Assembly: GCF_000717475.1 (NCBI RefSeq)
Contig: NZ_JPIK01000013.1
Coordinates: 248,001 to 312,000 of the forward strand
Reading direction: 5' to 3'
Origin: Desulfonatronum thiodismutans
GTDB taxonomy: Bacteria; Desulfobacterota; Desulfovibrionia; Desulfovibrionales; Desulfonatronaceae
DNA: 64,000 bases
Position 1 is the stretch's first letter; every line of letters begins with the position of its first letter. A program made the translations under genes and the position numbers. Below the pieces are notes generated by a model. The model made no database searches, had not been told where the DNA came from, and saw nothing but the letters and a program-made list of their open reading frames with translations. Positions 23,458 to 32,086 of this stretch are shown here, piece after piece.

Positions 23458-26045
23458 GATCGCTCCTCTGCCGGACGCCATTTGCCTTGCATTTCCTCAG
23501 CCAGACGCAGGGCATGTTCGCGACTTTCCAGGGCCATGTCCAGCAGGGGGGTGCGGCCCAGGATATACCCCAGGATGTTCAGCCGCAGTTCGGTGCGGCG
23601 CTGGTCCTGGCGGGCGCATTTGGCTTCCAGCAGGTCTTCCCGGATGCGGACCTGGAAGTCAAAGGCCTGGAGCACGGCCTGGATCATTTCCAGACGCCAG
23701 ATCTTTTTCTCGTCAGCCCCGCCTCCGCCCTTGAACCGGAATTGGATGTAGTTCTCCTCGGCCCGTTCTCCGGCCAGGGCGTCCAGTACGGCGAAATGGT
23801 AGCCAAAGCGCAGCAGCAGGTGGGCGTAGTGGCGGGCCAGCAGGGCATAGCTGCTGAGCAGCGACGACTTGAGGCTGAAGATGCCCCCGCTGACCTGGTC
23901 GAAGCGTTCCCAGTCCAGATGCAGCAGCCCTTCGGACCAGGCTACGTCCTTGTCCGTCAGGCCGGCCCAAACGGCCAACATCGGCCCGCTGCGAACATGC
24001 TCCAGGGTCAGGGTGCGCTCGTTCTCAGCCCCGGCGCGAAGTCCGTCGCCCAGGTCCAGGACGTGCATCACGATGGGTATCTCGCTCTCCAGTGGCTTGG
24101 CCCGGCGCATGCCTCGGCCCTTGACGTCCATCAGGGAGAACATTTCCCGGGTGCCGTGCTCGTGGACGAAGCGGACCATGTCGTGCACGCTTCGACAATG
24201 CTCCGGGGTGAAGGTAGCGGCCTCCGGATCGGTCAGGTTTAGGGACGCGATCAGCTTGAGCAGGGGGGCCATGCGCCGCTGGAAGGGCGTGGGCGGTTTG
24301 GCCCGCTGCTTTTGTTGCCATTGGAGCAGTTCCTGGACTTCTCCATCGTAGACCACGCCGCGGTGGGCGTCCATGGTCACCAGGCGGTCCTGTTCCAGAA
24401 CCGCGGCCCCGCTCCCGATGCCCACGATCACCGGCAGGCCGAATTCCCGGGCCACGGAGGCGAAATGGCTGGCCTTGCCGCCCTGCTCGGCGATCACGCC
24501 GGCCGCCTTATGAACGACCTGGACCAGGGAGGGCGGGATGCCCGGAGCAAGGACCACGGCCCCTTGGGGCACGGCGTCCAGGTCCGCTTCCGAAGAGATG
24601 CGGTGTATCCGGCCCGAAGCGACCCCGGTGCTGGCCGGAGTGCCCACGTCCAGGATCGAGGCCGCGTGGTCAGAGGGCTGGGGCGTGGCCCGGTCCGCGT
24701 TGTCCACGGTAGCGGGCACGTCGCTTCCTTCGCCTTCCTCCGAGCTGGAAACGTGGATCGGGCGGGATTGAAGAATCATCAGGTTGCCGGAGTGATCCTG
24801 GGCCCATTCGATGTCCTGGGGGCAACCGAAGACCTGTTCCAGTTCCAAGCCCCACCGGGCCAGGGTCGTGGCGGAGGCGTCGTCCAGACAGAGTTCGTCG
24901 CGCCGCAAGGTGGGCAAGGGGCGGTCGTCCTGTTCCGGAGCGGCCTGCTTGGCCAAAAAACGGGCCGGATCCTGGCGGGAGACCAGAAAGGTGTCCGGAA
25001 CCGCGCTGCCGTCCACCAATCTGCTTCCCGCCCCGGCCACGGCCGAGATCACCAGACAGGCGCCCTTGCACAGGTCCAGAGGGTCGCGGCTGTAGACCAC
25101 GCCGCTGGCTTTGGCCTCGACCATAGGCAGAACCAGCGCGGCCATGGCCGTCTGGGCGTCGCTCAGTCCGTAGTGCAGGCGGTAGGTCAGGGCCTTGGAA
25201 GTGAACTTTCCGGCCAGGACGTCCTTGTAGGCGGACCAGAAATCCTGGCGGGAGACGTTGAGCCGCGTGGCGTACTGCCCGGCGAAGGAGGCGTCGCCGT
25301 CCTCGGCCAGGGCGCTGCTGCGTACGGCCAACAGCGGTTCCGCGGGCGTCTGGTCGGTGCTTGCGGAGAGAGCTTCGGCCTGGGCGCTGAGCCGGTCCAG
25401 GGCCGCGTCGACCTCCTCTGCCATGTCCTCGGGAACTTCGCCCTGGAGAATGGCTTCCTGGATCCGGGCCGTGATGCGCTCCAGGCGATCGGATCGGCGA
25501 AAGTCCAGGGTCAGGAGCTTCTTGCGAATCATCTCCCGTAGCCCGTTGGCCTCCAGAAAGCGCTGATAGGCGTTGGTGGTGACGACCAGGGCCGGGGGTA
25601 CCGGAATTTCGGTCCGAGTAACGACTTGAGCCAACCCTTGGGCCTTGCCCCCCATGATTTGGCGGGCACTCTCCATGGCGGGACCTTTATCAAGATGCAA
25701 CACGTAAGGCACTTTCGGTCGCCAGTGTTCCTGGCCCAGCAAAGCTTCGACTTCTTCGCGGACGCGCCCGCAAGCCGGGGCAAGGGCCGGGTAGCCGTCC
25801 GGAGCCATACGCTGGAGCCGATCCGCCAGGCGGTCCATGCCGTCCAGGAGGTGACGCGTCAGCAGTTCCACCCGGGACCAGTCCACCAGGATCGGTTCCC
25901 GGCCGATTTCTTCCAGCCGGGTGATGGCTTTCAGGCAGAGCTTGTCTTCGTGCAGCAGCTCCCGGAACAGACTGAATTGGCGGCGAACCGCCTCATCCGG
26001 GGTGAAGACCCGTTCGGCCCAGCGCTTGATGGATGCAAGTGCCAT
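23454..26045 (-). CDS. PEP synthase / pyruvate phosphate dikinase-like protein with novel C-terminus
   Basis: 863 residues. An N-terminal helical region (1-120) precedes the ATP-grasp pyruvate/phosphate dikinase domain, with GGKAQGLAQV, AVRSSALAEDGDASFAGQYA and DIEWAQDHSGNLMILQSRPI. The swivelling phosphohistidine domain follows, with the catalytic His in EQGGKASHFASVAREFGLP (about 525-545). The last 270 residues do not look like the TIM-barrel PEP-binding domain of PpsA and lack its signatures, so the third partial reaction may use another acceptor, as in rifampin phosphotransferases or PEP-dependent kinases. It is soluble. It overlaps the phosphatase gene downstream and lies 16 bases after a single-domain response regulator, so it belongs to a signalling operon. 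The actual substrate is unknown. Confidence 0.78.
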   Translation of the reverse strand: MALASIKRWAERVFTPDEAVRRQFSLFRELLHEDKLCLKAITRLEEIGREPILVDWSRVELLTRHLLDGMDRLADRLQRMAPDGYPALAPACGRVREEVEALLGQEHWRPKVPYVLHLDKGPAMESARQIMGGKAQGLAQVVTRTEIPVPPALVVTTNAYQRFLEANGLREMIRKKLLTLDFRRSDRLERITARIQEAILQGEVPEDMAEEVDAALDRLSAQAEALSASTDQTPAEPLLAVRSSALAEDGDASFAGQYATRLNVSRQDFWSAYKDVLAGKFTSKALTYRLHYGLSDAQTAMAALVLPMVEAKASGVVYSRDPLDLCKGACLVISAVAGAGSRLVDGSAVPDTFLVSRQDPARFLAKQAAPEQDDRPLPTLRRDELCLDDASATTLARWGLELEQVFGCPQDIEWAQDHSGNLMILQSRPIHVSSSEEGEGSDVPATVDNADRATPQPSDHAASILDVGTPASTGVASGRIHRISSEADLDAVPQGAVVLAPGIPPSLVQVVHKAAGVIAEQGGKASHFASVAREFGLPVIVGIGSGAAVLEQDRLVTMDAHRGVVYDGEVQELLQWQQKQRAKPPTPFQRRMAPLLKLIASLNLTDPEAATFTPEHCRSVHDMVRFVHEHGTREMFSLMDVKGRGMRRAKPLESEIPIVMHVLDLGDGLRAGAENERTLTLEHVRSGPMLAVWAGLTDKDVAWSEGLLHLDWERFDQVSGGIFSLKSSLLSSYALLARHYAHLLLRFGYHFAVLDALAGERAEENYIQFRFKGGGGADEKKIWRLEMIQAVLQAFDFQVRIREDLLEAKCARQDQRRTELRLNILGYILGRTPLLDMALESREHALRLAEEMQGKWRPAEERS

Positions 26046-26061
26046 GGTGGTTTCCCTTTCG

Positions 26062-26424
26062 TCATCCCTTGGCCAGAATTTCGGCGGTCTTCTCTTCCAA
26101 CTCGTCGATATCGATGGGCTTGACGCAGTATTCGTCAGCTCCCAGTTGCAAGGCCTCCTTGGCCGTTTCCAAGGTGGGATAGCCGGTGAGCATCATTACC
26201 CGGATTTTCGGGTTGATCTTTTTCAGCTCTTCCAAAACTTCCACGCCGCTCATCTTTTTCAGCTTGATGTCCAGGATGGCCATGTCCACAGGATTCTTCC
26301 GGGCATGTTCGAATGCCGGCTCCTCGTCGCTGAACACGTGAACCTGATGGCCTTTGCGGGTCAGAATGCGGCGCAGCATCACGCCCACGTCCAGGACATC
26401 GTCCAAAACCAGAATATCGGCCAT
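26062..26424 (-). CDS. Single-domain response regulator
   Basis: 120 residues. It is a CheY-like receiver with the acidic pair in LVLDDVLD, the phospho-acceptor in AILDIKLKKMSG, the Thr in MMLTGYP and the KPID lysine. There is no output domain. The second of two consecutive ATG codons is preferred because the AAGGAG ribosome site is five bases from it; it overlaps the stop of the kinase gene upstream (ATGATG). It most likely receives phosphate from that kinase and acts through protein contact, possibly on the PEP-synthase-like enzyme encoded next. Confidence 0.88.
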   Translation of the reverse strand: MADILVLDDVLDVGVMLRRILTRKGHQVHVFSDEEPAFEHARKNPVDMAILDIKLKKMSGVEVLEELKKINPKIRVMMLTGYPTLETAKEALQLGADEYCVKPIDIDELEEKTAEILAKG

Positions 26425-28517
26425 CATGTCTCCTTTTTTGGAATCTCAATGCACTCGTCCGGGGGAAGCTCATTGCCTTCCAGGGGCAGTTCCACGAAAA
26501 AGACCGTTCCCGGTCCGGAATCGCCGGAGCAGGCCGGGGAGTCGTCCACATACTCGCTGGGCACCGGGCTGATGGCGCTGATCCGCCCGCCATGGTCCTT
26601 GATGATGCCGAAGGTCACGGATAGCCCCAGCCCCGTGCCCTTGTCCACGGGCTTGGTGGTGAAAAACGGCTCGAATATCTTGTCCAGGTCGTCCTCGGCC
26701 ACCCCGCTTCCGGTATCGGCCACGGCCACCACCAGTCGGCGGCGATGGGCGCAGAGCTTGGAGGTGACGGATATGCAACCGTCATCGCCGATGGCATCCG
26801 CGGCGTTGTTGTACAAGTTGATCCAGACCTGTTTCAGGCGCTCCTTGTCCCCGGAAATGGGCGGAATTCGCTCATCCAGGCGAAGATTGATGACAATCCG
26901 GTTTTGCCGAAAAATATGCTCCACCAACTCGGCCACTTCCCGCAGCGAGTCGTTGATGTCCATGGGCTGGGCGGCTTGTTCCGTGGTCCGGGAGAAGCTG
27001 AGCAGATCGGCTACGATCTTGCGGCAAACCTGAGCCTGTTTCTCGATGATCCCGATGTCCTGGGCCACGGGGTCGTCGGCCGGGAAATCCTTGAGCAGCA
27101 ATTGGGAGTAGCCGAGGATGATGCTCAGGGGGGTGTTGATCTCATGGGCCACGCCCCCGGCCAGCCGCCCCAGGTCTTCCATTTTCTGGGAATGGATCAG
27201 TTTTTCCTGGTACTGCTTGACCACGGTGATGTCCCGAGCCGTGGTCAGAAGTCCGATGATTTTGCCGTTCTCCACCACCGGCACCTTGACCACGTGGTGC
27301 CACTTCTTGCCCTTGCCCCCCCGGGTCATGATTTCCTTGGACAGGGGGTGGCTGGTGAGCAGGATCTGCATGTCCTCGTGAAAATTTCGGTCCGCCTGCT
27401 CGTCGCTGAAAATGTCGAAATCCGTACCACCGACGATTTCGCCTTCTTCCCGGCCCACGTGCCGACAAAAGGCTTTGTTCACGGCCAGATAAACCAGCTC
27501 TTCGTCCTGGAGCGTGACCATGTCCGGAGTGACGTCCAGAATGGTGTTCAAAAGCTGCTTCTGGCGAGCCAGATTCCGTTCGGAACGTCGCAGTTCCTCG
27601 ATGTGGTCCTTCAGGGTCAGGGCCATGAACTCGAAGGATTCGGCCAGGCTCTGGATCTCGTCCCCGGCGTTGCGGCGGTAGACTGGACAATTTCGGCAAT
27701 CATCGAGTTTTTCGGGGAAGTTGTGGCTGGAACAGCCCGGGCAGAAAGTTCCGGCGATGTACCAGCAGCGGCGCAGGCGGTCTTCGTGGGCCGGGCAGCG
27801 CTTTTCCTTGCAGTCCATGATCTCCCAACAGCTCCGGTCCGGGGCAAGGCTGATTTGCACGTCCAGGTTGCCCTTGACCACCTGTTCCGCGGAGTGGCGC
27901 AAAGCGTTGATCCGTCTGGTCACGGTGCGGGCGAAAAAAGTACTCCCAATCAGGGCCAAGAGGGTCGCCCCGGCTGTGGCGACCAGGTTGATCCACATCA
28001 GGCGATCAATGGCCGCCTTGATGGTGGAGTGTGACAAGGCGATCCGCACCGTGCCCAGTCGCGTGCTTCCGACCATCACCGGAGCGGCAAAGTCGTACAG
28101 CCGCTCCCGACCTGTATCCAGCAACGTCATCCCAAAGGGCTGAAGATCCCCGACCTGGTTGACCTGGAGCAAGGCCACGGGAAATCCGTCCCGAAAGGTG
28201 TGGGCCATGACCTGACCATGGCGGTCCACGATGAAGGCGTAGACCAAGTCCTTGCGGTCGTCCCGATCCACCATTTCGGTCACCAGGTTGGTCAGCCGCA
28301 GGAAGTTCATGGAAAGGATGGACTCCACGGAGCGAGCCGAGAGATTCACGGAGAGCACCTCGCCCCGGAGCAAGGCCTCCCGAAGCACGGCTCGGGAGCT
28401 GACCGCGTAGTTGATGGCCCCCAGTAAAAGGCCGAAACAGACGATAATCAGGGCCAAGCCGATGTTGATCTTGGTCTGGAAAGAAAGGCGGGAAAGGTAA
28501 TGGAAGGCGGCGTGCAT
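26424..28517 (-). CDS. Membrane sensor kinase with HAMP, eight-Cys insert and PAS
   Basis: About 697 residues from the ATG at 28517. There are two membrane helices (about 15-40 and 175-200) bounding a periplasmic sensor of some 130 residues, then HAMP, an unusual Cys-rich segment of about 50 residues with eight cysteines (starting SCWEIMDCKEKRCPAHE and ending CRNCPVYRR), a PAS domain, and a kinase core. The acceptor helix is AGGVAHEINTPLS; the ATPase domain has NLYNNAADAI, DTGSGV and KGTGLGLSV. The Cys segment is placed between HAMP and PAS on the cytoplasmic side and could bind metal or a cluster. The upstream gene encodes a PhnD-like binding lipoprotein, a likely sensory partner. The next gene is a receiver. 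Confidence 0.88.
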   Translation of the reverse strand: MHAAFHYLSRLSFQTKINIGLALIIVCFGLLLGAINYAVSSRAVLREALLRGEVLSVNLSARSVESILSMNFLRLTNLVTEMVDRDDRKDLVYAFIVDRHGQVMAHTFRDGFPVALLQVNQVGDLQPFGMTLLDTGRERLYDFAAPVMVGSTRLGTVRIALSHSTIKAAIDRLMWINLVATAGATLLALIGSTFFARTVTRRINALRHSAEQVVKGNLDVQISLAPDRSCWEIMDCKEKRCPAHEDRLRRCWYIAGTFCPGCSSHNFPEKLDDCRNCPVYRRNAGDEIQSLAESFEFMALTLKDHIEELRRSERNLARQKQLLNTILDVTPDMVTLQDEELVYLAVNKAFCRHVGREEGEIVGGTDFDIFSDEQADRNFHEDMQILLTSHPLSKEIMTRGGKGKKWHHVVKVPVVENGKIIGLLTTARDITVVKQYQEKLIHSQKMEDLGRLAGGVAHEINTPLSIILGYSQLLLKDFPADDPVAQDIGIIEKQAQVCRKIVADLLSFSRTTEQAAQPMDINDSLREVAELVEHIFRQNRIVINLRLDERIPPISGDKERLKQVWINLYNNAADAIGDDGCISVTSKLCAHRRRLVVAVADTGSGVAEDDLDKIFEPFFTTKPVDKGTGLGLSVTFGIIKDHGGRISAISPVPSEYVDDSPACSGDSGPGTVFFVELPLEGNELPPDECIEIPKKET

Positions 28518-28538
28518 GAGAGCCCCCGTGGGTGACAA

Positions 28539-29462
28539 TTACAGACCGGACCGGCGGACCAGCTCACGTACGGCGTCGAAATCCTCGGGGTCGGCGGGAA
28601 GGATGCCGCGCATGGCCGCGCTTTCCAGAATCAGGCGGTGCTCCGGGTCGGCGATATCCAGGGCGAACATGGCCTCCTTGATGTCCCGGACCACTTCCTC
28701 GGCCAAACCGGCCCGGGCCGCGAAGTTCCATCCTGGGTAGCGGGGGGTGCGGGCCAGGATCATGATCTGACCCAGATCGATCTTGTCCTCCAACAGTTCC
28801 AACGCGCCTTCGCGCACCGTGCCCACGTCGTAGCGTCCGGCGTAGACGCCCAGGATGACGCTTTCCTGTTTGCCGCCGGGGCCGGGGGCAAAGACGATTT
28901 CCGCGAAATCGTCGGGACGAATGCCGTTGTCGATGAAATGGCCCAGACCGAACAGATAGCCTCCGGCGGAAAACTGATCCACGGCGATCCAGCGCTTGCC
29001 CCGACAGTCCGCCAGGGTGCGGATATCCGGATTGTCCGCCCGGGCGATGATCAGCCCTCCAAAGGCCGCTTCGCCGCTGGGTTCCACGATCTTGGCGAAG
29101 ACCTTGGCCCCGGAGCGCTCCGCGGTCAAGGCGTAGACAAAGGGGTTGGCGTAGGAAATGTCGATCTTGCCCTGGGCGACCATGAGCATGTGCTCATGGA
29201 AGGTTTCCGGGAAAATCTGCTGGATATTCAGTCCTGTGGTTTCAGACAGATACTGGACCAAGCGGTGGTGGCGCTCAAAGGAGACGGTATGCGAGAACTG
29301 GGGCAGGTAGGCATAGGTGATCACCGGCTGGCGCTCTCCGGATGCCTGTTCTTCTCGGAGGGTCATGTCCACTTTGACCGGGGCCGGTTGGTCGCCGCAC
29401 GCCGCCAGGGAAAAAAGAAACAACAAAGAGAGCAGGATCATCAGGTGATGTCTGGGCGTCAT
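28539..29462 (-). CDS. PhnD-like periplasmic binding lipoprotein
   Basis: 307 residues from the ATG at 29462, which has a perfect AGGAGG ribosome site. A lipoprotein signal ends in the lipobox L-A-A-C at about residue 22. The mature part is a type 2 periplasmic binding protein of the phosphate/phosphonate (PhnD) group: YLPQFSHTVSFERHHRLVQY, QGKIDISYANPFVYAL, the hinge segment ADCRGKRWIAVDQFSAGGYL and DVGTVREGALELL. No ABC permease or ATPase is nearby. It is followed 21 bases later by a membrane sensor kinase, so it probably delivers a ligand to the sensor rather than to a transporter. Such PhnD-kinase pairs are known in sulfate reducers. The ligand is unknown. Confidence 0.85.
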   Translation of the reverse strand: MTPRHHLMILLSLLFLFSLAACGDQPAPVKVDMTLREEQASGERQPVITYAYLPQFSHTVSFERHHRLVQYLSETTGLNIQQIFPETFHEHMLMVAQGKIDISYANPFVYALTAERSGAKVFAKIVEPSGEAAFGGLIIARADNPDIRTLADCRGKRWIAVDQFSAGGYLFGLGHFIDNGIRPDDFAEIVFAPGPGGKQESVILGVYAGRYDVGTVREGALELLEDKIDLGQIMILARTPRYPGWNFAARAGLAEEVVRDIKEAMFALDIADPEHRLILESAAMRGILPADPEDFDAVRELVRRSGL

Positions 29463-29544
29463 GAGACCTCCTGTGGAACGTGACCGCTGCGACAGTGGAT
29501 CTTGAGACCGGAAAGACGGTTGCGGGAGTACGTCCGGGAAGCGA

Positions 29545-30177
29545 TCACCCCGGCAATCCCTTGTGCTTGTCCACATCCGCCCAGGTAATCATTTTCTCCT
29601 CTTCCTGGCCGGGGCGGCGCACCTTGGGCGCATCGTCGCCGTGGAACAGGGGCAGCCAGGGTTTGAGCCTGGCGAAGCAGATCCGGACCAGAATGTACAT
29701 GGGGATGAACACGGCCGGATAGCCCACCACCTCGGGCAGCAGGGGGATGGGATAGGCCAGTTCGAATTCAATGGCCTCGAATCGTGTGTGCATCCAGGCC
29801 AGGGCAAAGGGCACGGGCCAGACCGAGGCCGCACCCTGGGAAATGGTGGCGAAAAAGTACTTGCCCCAGGCTTCATTGGCCATTTTGTTGCAGGCCCGGT
29901 AGCTTTCTTTATCCTTGTGGATGATGGCCTTGACGGACAGGTTGTGCAGGCGGATGGATTCCTGCTCCAATTTCTTGAGATGTGCGCGGTTGATGCGCCC
30001 GACCCCGAGGGAAGTGAGTTCACCGATCAAGGTACACCAAAGGGACAGGATAAACGTTCCGAAGAAAAAACCGCTGACCGGATTGGAGAGGAGGCGGAAG
30101 GTGGAGATGAGCATCACATCCAGCCATTGGTATATGGAAGCGAATATTTCGTGAAATTCTTGCATACAGGAATACAT
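29545..30177 (-). CDS. Uncharacterised three- to four-helix membrane protein
   Basis: 210 residues, function not recognised. A first hydrophobic segment is at about 33-60 (FFFGTFILSLWCTLIGELTS), then a charged, probably coiled-coil stretch (about 62-100: LEQESIRLHNLSVKAIIHKD), then two or three helices (about 105-130 and 143-168). The soluble tail is charged. The layout of helix, cytosolic coiled coil and helix pair is reminiscent of YidC/DUF106-like proteins, but I see no decisive motif and do not assign that family. The gene lies downstream of the TauE permease on the same strand, separated by a strong terminator, so it probably has its own promoter. Confidence 0.65.
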   Translation of the reverse strand: MYSCMQEFHEIFASIYQWLDVMLISTFRLLSNPVSGFFFGTFILSLWCTLIGELTSLGVGRINRAHLKKLEQESIRLHNLSVKAIIHKDKESYRACNKMANEAWGKYFFATISQGAASVWPVPFALAWMHTRFEAIEFELAYPIPLLPEVVGYPAVFIPMYILVRICFARLKPWLPLFHGDDAPKVRRPGQEEEKMITWADVDKHKGLPG

Positions 30178-30200
30178 ATCCCAGATTGAAGGGAAAAAAA

Positions 30201-30223
30201 AGGCTGACGGCGACCGTCAGCCT
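30201..30223 (-). terminator. Rho-independent terminator after the TauE permease gene
   Basis: A perfect 10-bp stem AGGCTGACGG / CCGTCAGCCT with a CGA loop, flanked by A and T runs on both sides, so it can work on both strands. It lies 25 bases after the permease stop. Confidence 0.92.
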
Positions 30224-30247
30224 TTTTTTAGTGAGACACGAGCTTGT

Positions 30248-31417
30248 TTAGCCGAAGAACATCGTCATGATGTTCTTGCCCAGAAAGCCGCGGGCCATGA
30301 AGTCCAGACCGACGTAGAAGGCCAGGACGATGAACACCCGTTTCAGCCATTTGTCCGGGATGTACTGGGAAGTGTACGGACCGACCATGGAGCCAACGAC
30401 AATGCCCACCAACTGGGTGCCGATGAGCGGCCAGTGAACCAGAACGCCCTGCTGCAGGTAGCTCAGGATACTGGTGATCATCCCGATGAGCACGGCCAGG
30501 GCGGAGGTGCCGGCGGAGAGATACATGGGCAAGCCGGTGACGCTGGTCAGGAAGGGCACGAGCATGAATCCGCCGCCCACGCCCAGGAAGGCTGCGATGG
30601 CCGCAATAATGAAGCCGCCGAAAATCGGGAAGAGCGGATTGAAGGAAAACTCGACGCCATAGAAAGTGAAAGCGATTTTGCCGAGAGAAAACTTGGTCAT
30701 CTTCACGCCCAGTTCGCTGGTGTCCACTTTCTCGCCGGATCGTTTCTTTTTCATCGTTGATTCAAAAGCGTCCGCGGCCTGCTTGGCCTTTTTCTTGCCG
30801 GCCGCGCCCCGCGGCGTGGTTTCGTAGAGCATATAGCAGCCCAGGAACAAGACGAAAATTCCAAAGTACCCGACGTAATCGCGGAAGGATACTTTACCGG
30901 CTGTCAGCAAGGGAATCAGGTAGCTGCCTGCTATTGAACCAATGGCCAGGGCCGCGGCCACCGGCAACACGAGCCGACCCATCTTGTAGTAGTTGATGGA
31001 GGAGATCAGAGCGCTGGTTCCGACCATGAACTGGTTGGAAACGCGGATGGAGTCCGTGACGGCCCTGTTGATGGTCGGGGCGGTCTGCCGGAAGGTTCCG
31101 GCATAGTTTCCCAGACCGTAGACCGTAATATGTCCGACGCCGGCCATGATCCCACCAAAAGCGCCAACTGTGGAGAAAATCCAGCCGACCCAAATGGCCC
31201 AGATGAAGGCCAGGATCAGATTGATCTGGGGGCCACCGGGAATGCCAAGATAGCCGAGGGGCGCGGCGGGATCGATTTCGCCCCGTTCCGTGCCTTTTGG
31301 TGCGGCGTCAATGGCCTCCTGGAGGTTGGACACCTGAGCCCAGGATGTTTCGGCGACGATGGAAATCGCGCCGAATGCAATGAGCAACGCCAGTACGAGA
31401 ACCAGTTTTTTGTGCAT
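30248..31417 (-). CDS. TauE/SafE (TSUP) family sulfite/sulfonate permease
   Basis: 389 residues. A signal-like N-terminus (1-27) is followed by a periplasmic stretch and eight or more membrane helices arranged as two TSUP repeats. Repeat motifs are GAFGGIMAGVGHI (about 85-97) and the classic FLGVGGGFMLVPFL (about 290). A charged cytosolic loop of about 45 residues separates the halves. TauE/SafE proteins export sulfite, sulfoacetate or related anions; in sulfate reducers similar genes are often near sulfur-metabolism operons. The neighbouring four-cluster ferredoxin gene and complex I operon lie upstream on the same strand. The transported anion is not determined by sequence. Confidence 0.87.
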   Translation of the reverse strand: MHKKLVLVLALLIAFGAISIVAETSWAQVSNLQEAIDAAPKGTERGEIDPAAPLGYLGIPGGPQINLILAFIWAIWVGWIFSTVGAFGGIMAGVGHITVYGLGNYAGTFRQTAPTINRAVTDSIRVSNQFMVGTSALISSINYYKMGRLVLPVAAALAIGSIAGSYLIPLLTAGKVSFRDYVGYFGIFVLFLGCYMLYETTPRGAAGKKKAKQAADAFESTMKKKRSGEKVDTSELGVKMTKFSLGKIAFTFYGVEFSFNPLFPIFGGFIIAAIAAFLGVGGGFMLVPFLTSVTGLPMYLSAGTSALAVLIGMITSILSYLQQGVLVHWPLIGTQLVGIVVGSMVGPYTSQYIPDKWLKRVFIVLAFYVGLDFMARGFLGKNIMTMFFG

Positions 31418-31486
31418 ACCTCTTCCTCTCTTTTTGCGTTAAATTGTTATGGCTGATTATTGAATCGCCTTAAAGACCTGAAAAGC

Positions 31487-32002
31487 CTATCGGTCCTTCA
31501 GCCTGTTCATCAAAACCCCTTTACCATACTCTTCCCTGGTCTCACGGGAAGCCACGTTGGGGCGCTTGAAGTCCAGGGCGTGGGCCGTGCATCCGGTAAC
31601 ACAGGCGGGATTCAGACCCTGGTCCACACGGTCCATGCAGAAGTCGCACTTGAAGGCCCGTCCGCTGGCATCGTCCCACTGCGGAACTTTCCACGGGCAG
31701 GCGATGATACAGGCCTTGCAACCGACGCAGAGTTCTTCCTGCACATAGATAATCCCGTCCTCGTCGCGGCGAGTCATGGCCCCAGTGGGGCAGGAGGCCA
31801 CGCACCAGGGTTTTTCACAGTGAAAACAAGGCATGAACATGCTCAGAATCTTCGGCAGTCCTTTGCGTCGTATTGGCCCGACGGAGATAAGCTGGCCGAA
31901 TTTCATGTCCGGCGTAAGTCGGTTTTTGGCCTGGCAATGGACCTCACAGGCCTTGCACCCAATACAGCGATTTTGGTTCGTCTTGATAAAATATTTGCTC
32001 AC
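31487..32002 (-). CDS. Four-cluster ferredoxin subunit (PsrB/PhsB/DMSO reductase B type)
   Basis: 171 residues with 16 cysteines in four groups: CIGCKACEVHC, CFHCEKPWCVASC, CVGCKACIIAC and CDFCMDRVDQGLNPACVTGC, for four [4Fe-4S] clusters. The pattern is that of electron-transfer subunits of complex-iron-sulfur-molybdoenzymes. There is no Tat or Sec signal, so it acts in the cytoplasm or on an imported partner. No membrane anchor (NrfD) is adjacent. The obvious partner in the window is the molybdopterin oxidoreductase at 44168, on the far side of the complex I operon. The gene starts 77 bases after the nuoN stop and could be cotranscribed with it. Confidence 0.88.
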   Translation of the reverse strand: MSKYFIKTNQNRCIGCKACEVHCQAKNRLTPDMKFGQLISVGPIRRKGLPKILSMFMPCFHCEKPWCVASCPTGAMTRRDEDGIIYVQEELCVGCKACIIACPWKVPQWDDASGRAFKCDFCMDRVDQGLNPACVTGCTAHALDFKRPNVASRETREEYGKGVLMNRLKDR

Positions 32003-32051
32003 AAGGACACCTCCTTCAAGGGTTAAGAGTCATTACAAGATCAGCCCGGAA

Positions 32052-32086
32052 AGCTACGCCAAAAAACTACGCCAAAAAACTACGGC
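32052..32086. repeat. Short tandem repeat at nuoN stop
   Basis: The 13-base unit CTACGCCAAAAAA occurs twice in tandem (32054-32066 and 32067-32079) and a third partial unit, CTACGGC, contains the nuoN stop codon on the - strand. Confidence 0.8.

Noticed and set aside
24312-25541. 409-codon + strand frame inside the PEP-synthase-like gene
   Set aside because: Composition is that of an antisense shadow, and the - strand gene has clear catalytic motifs throughout.
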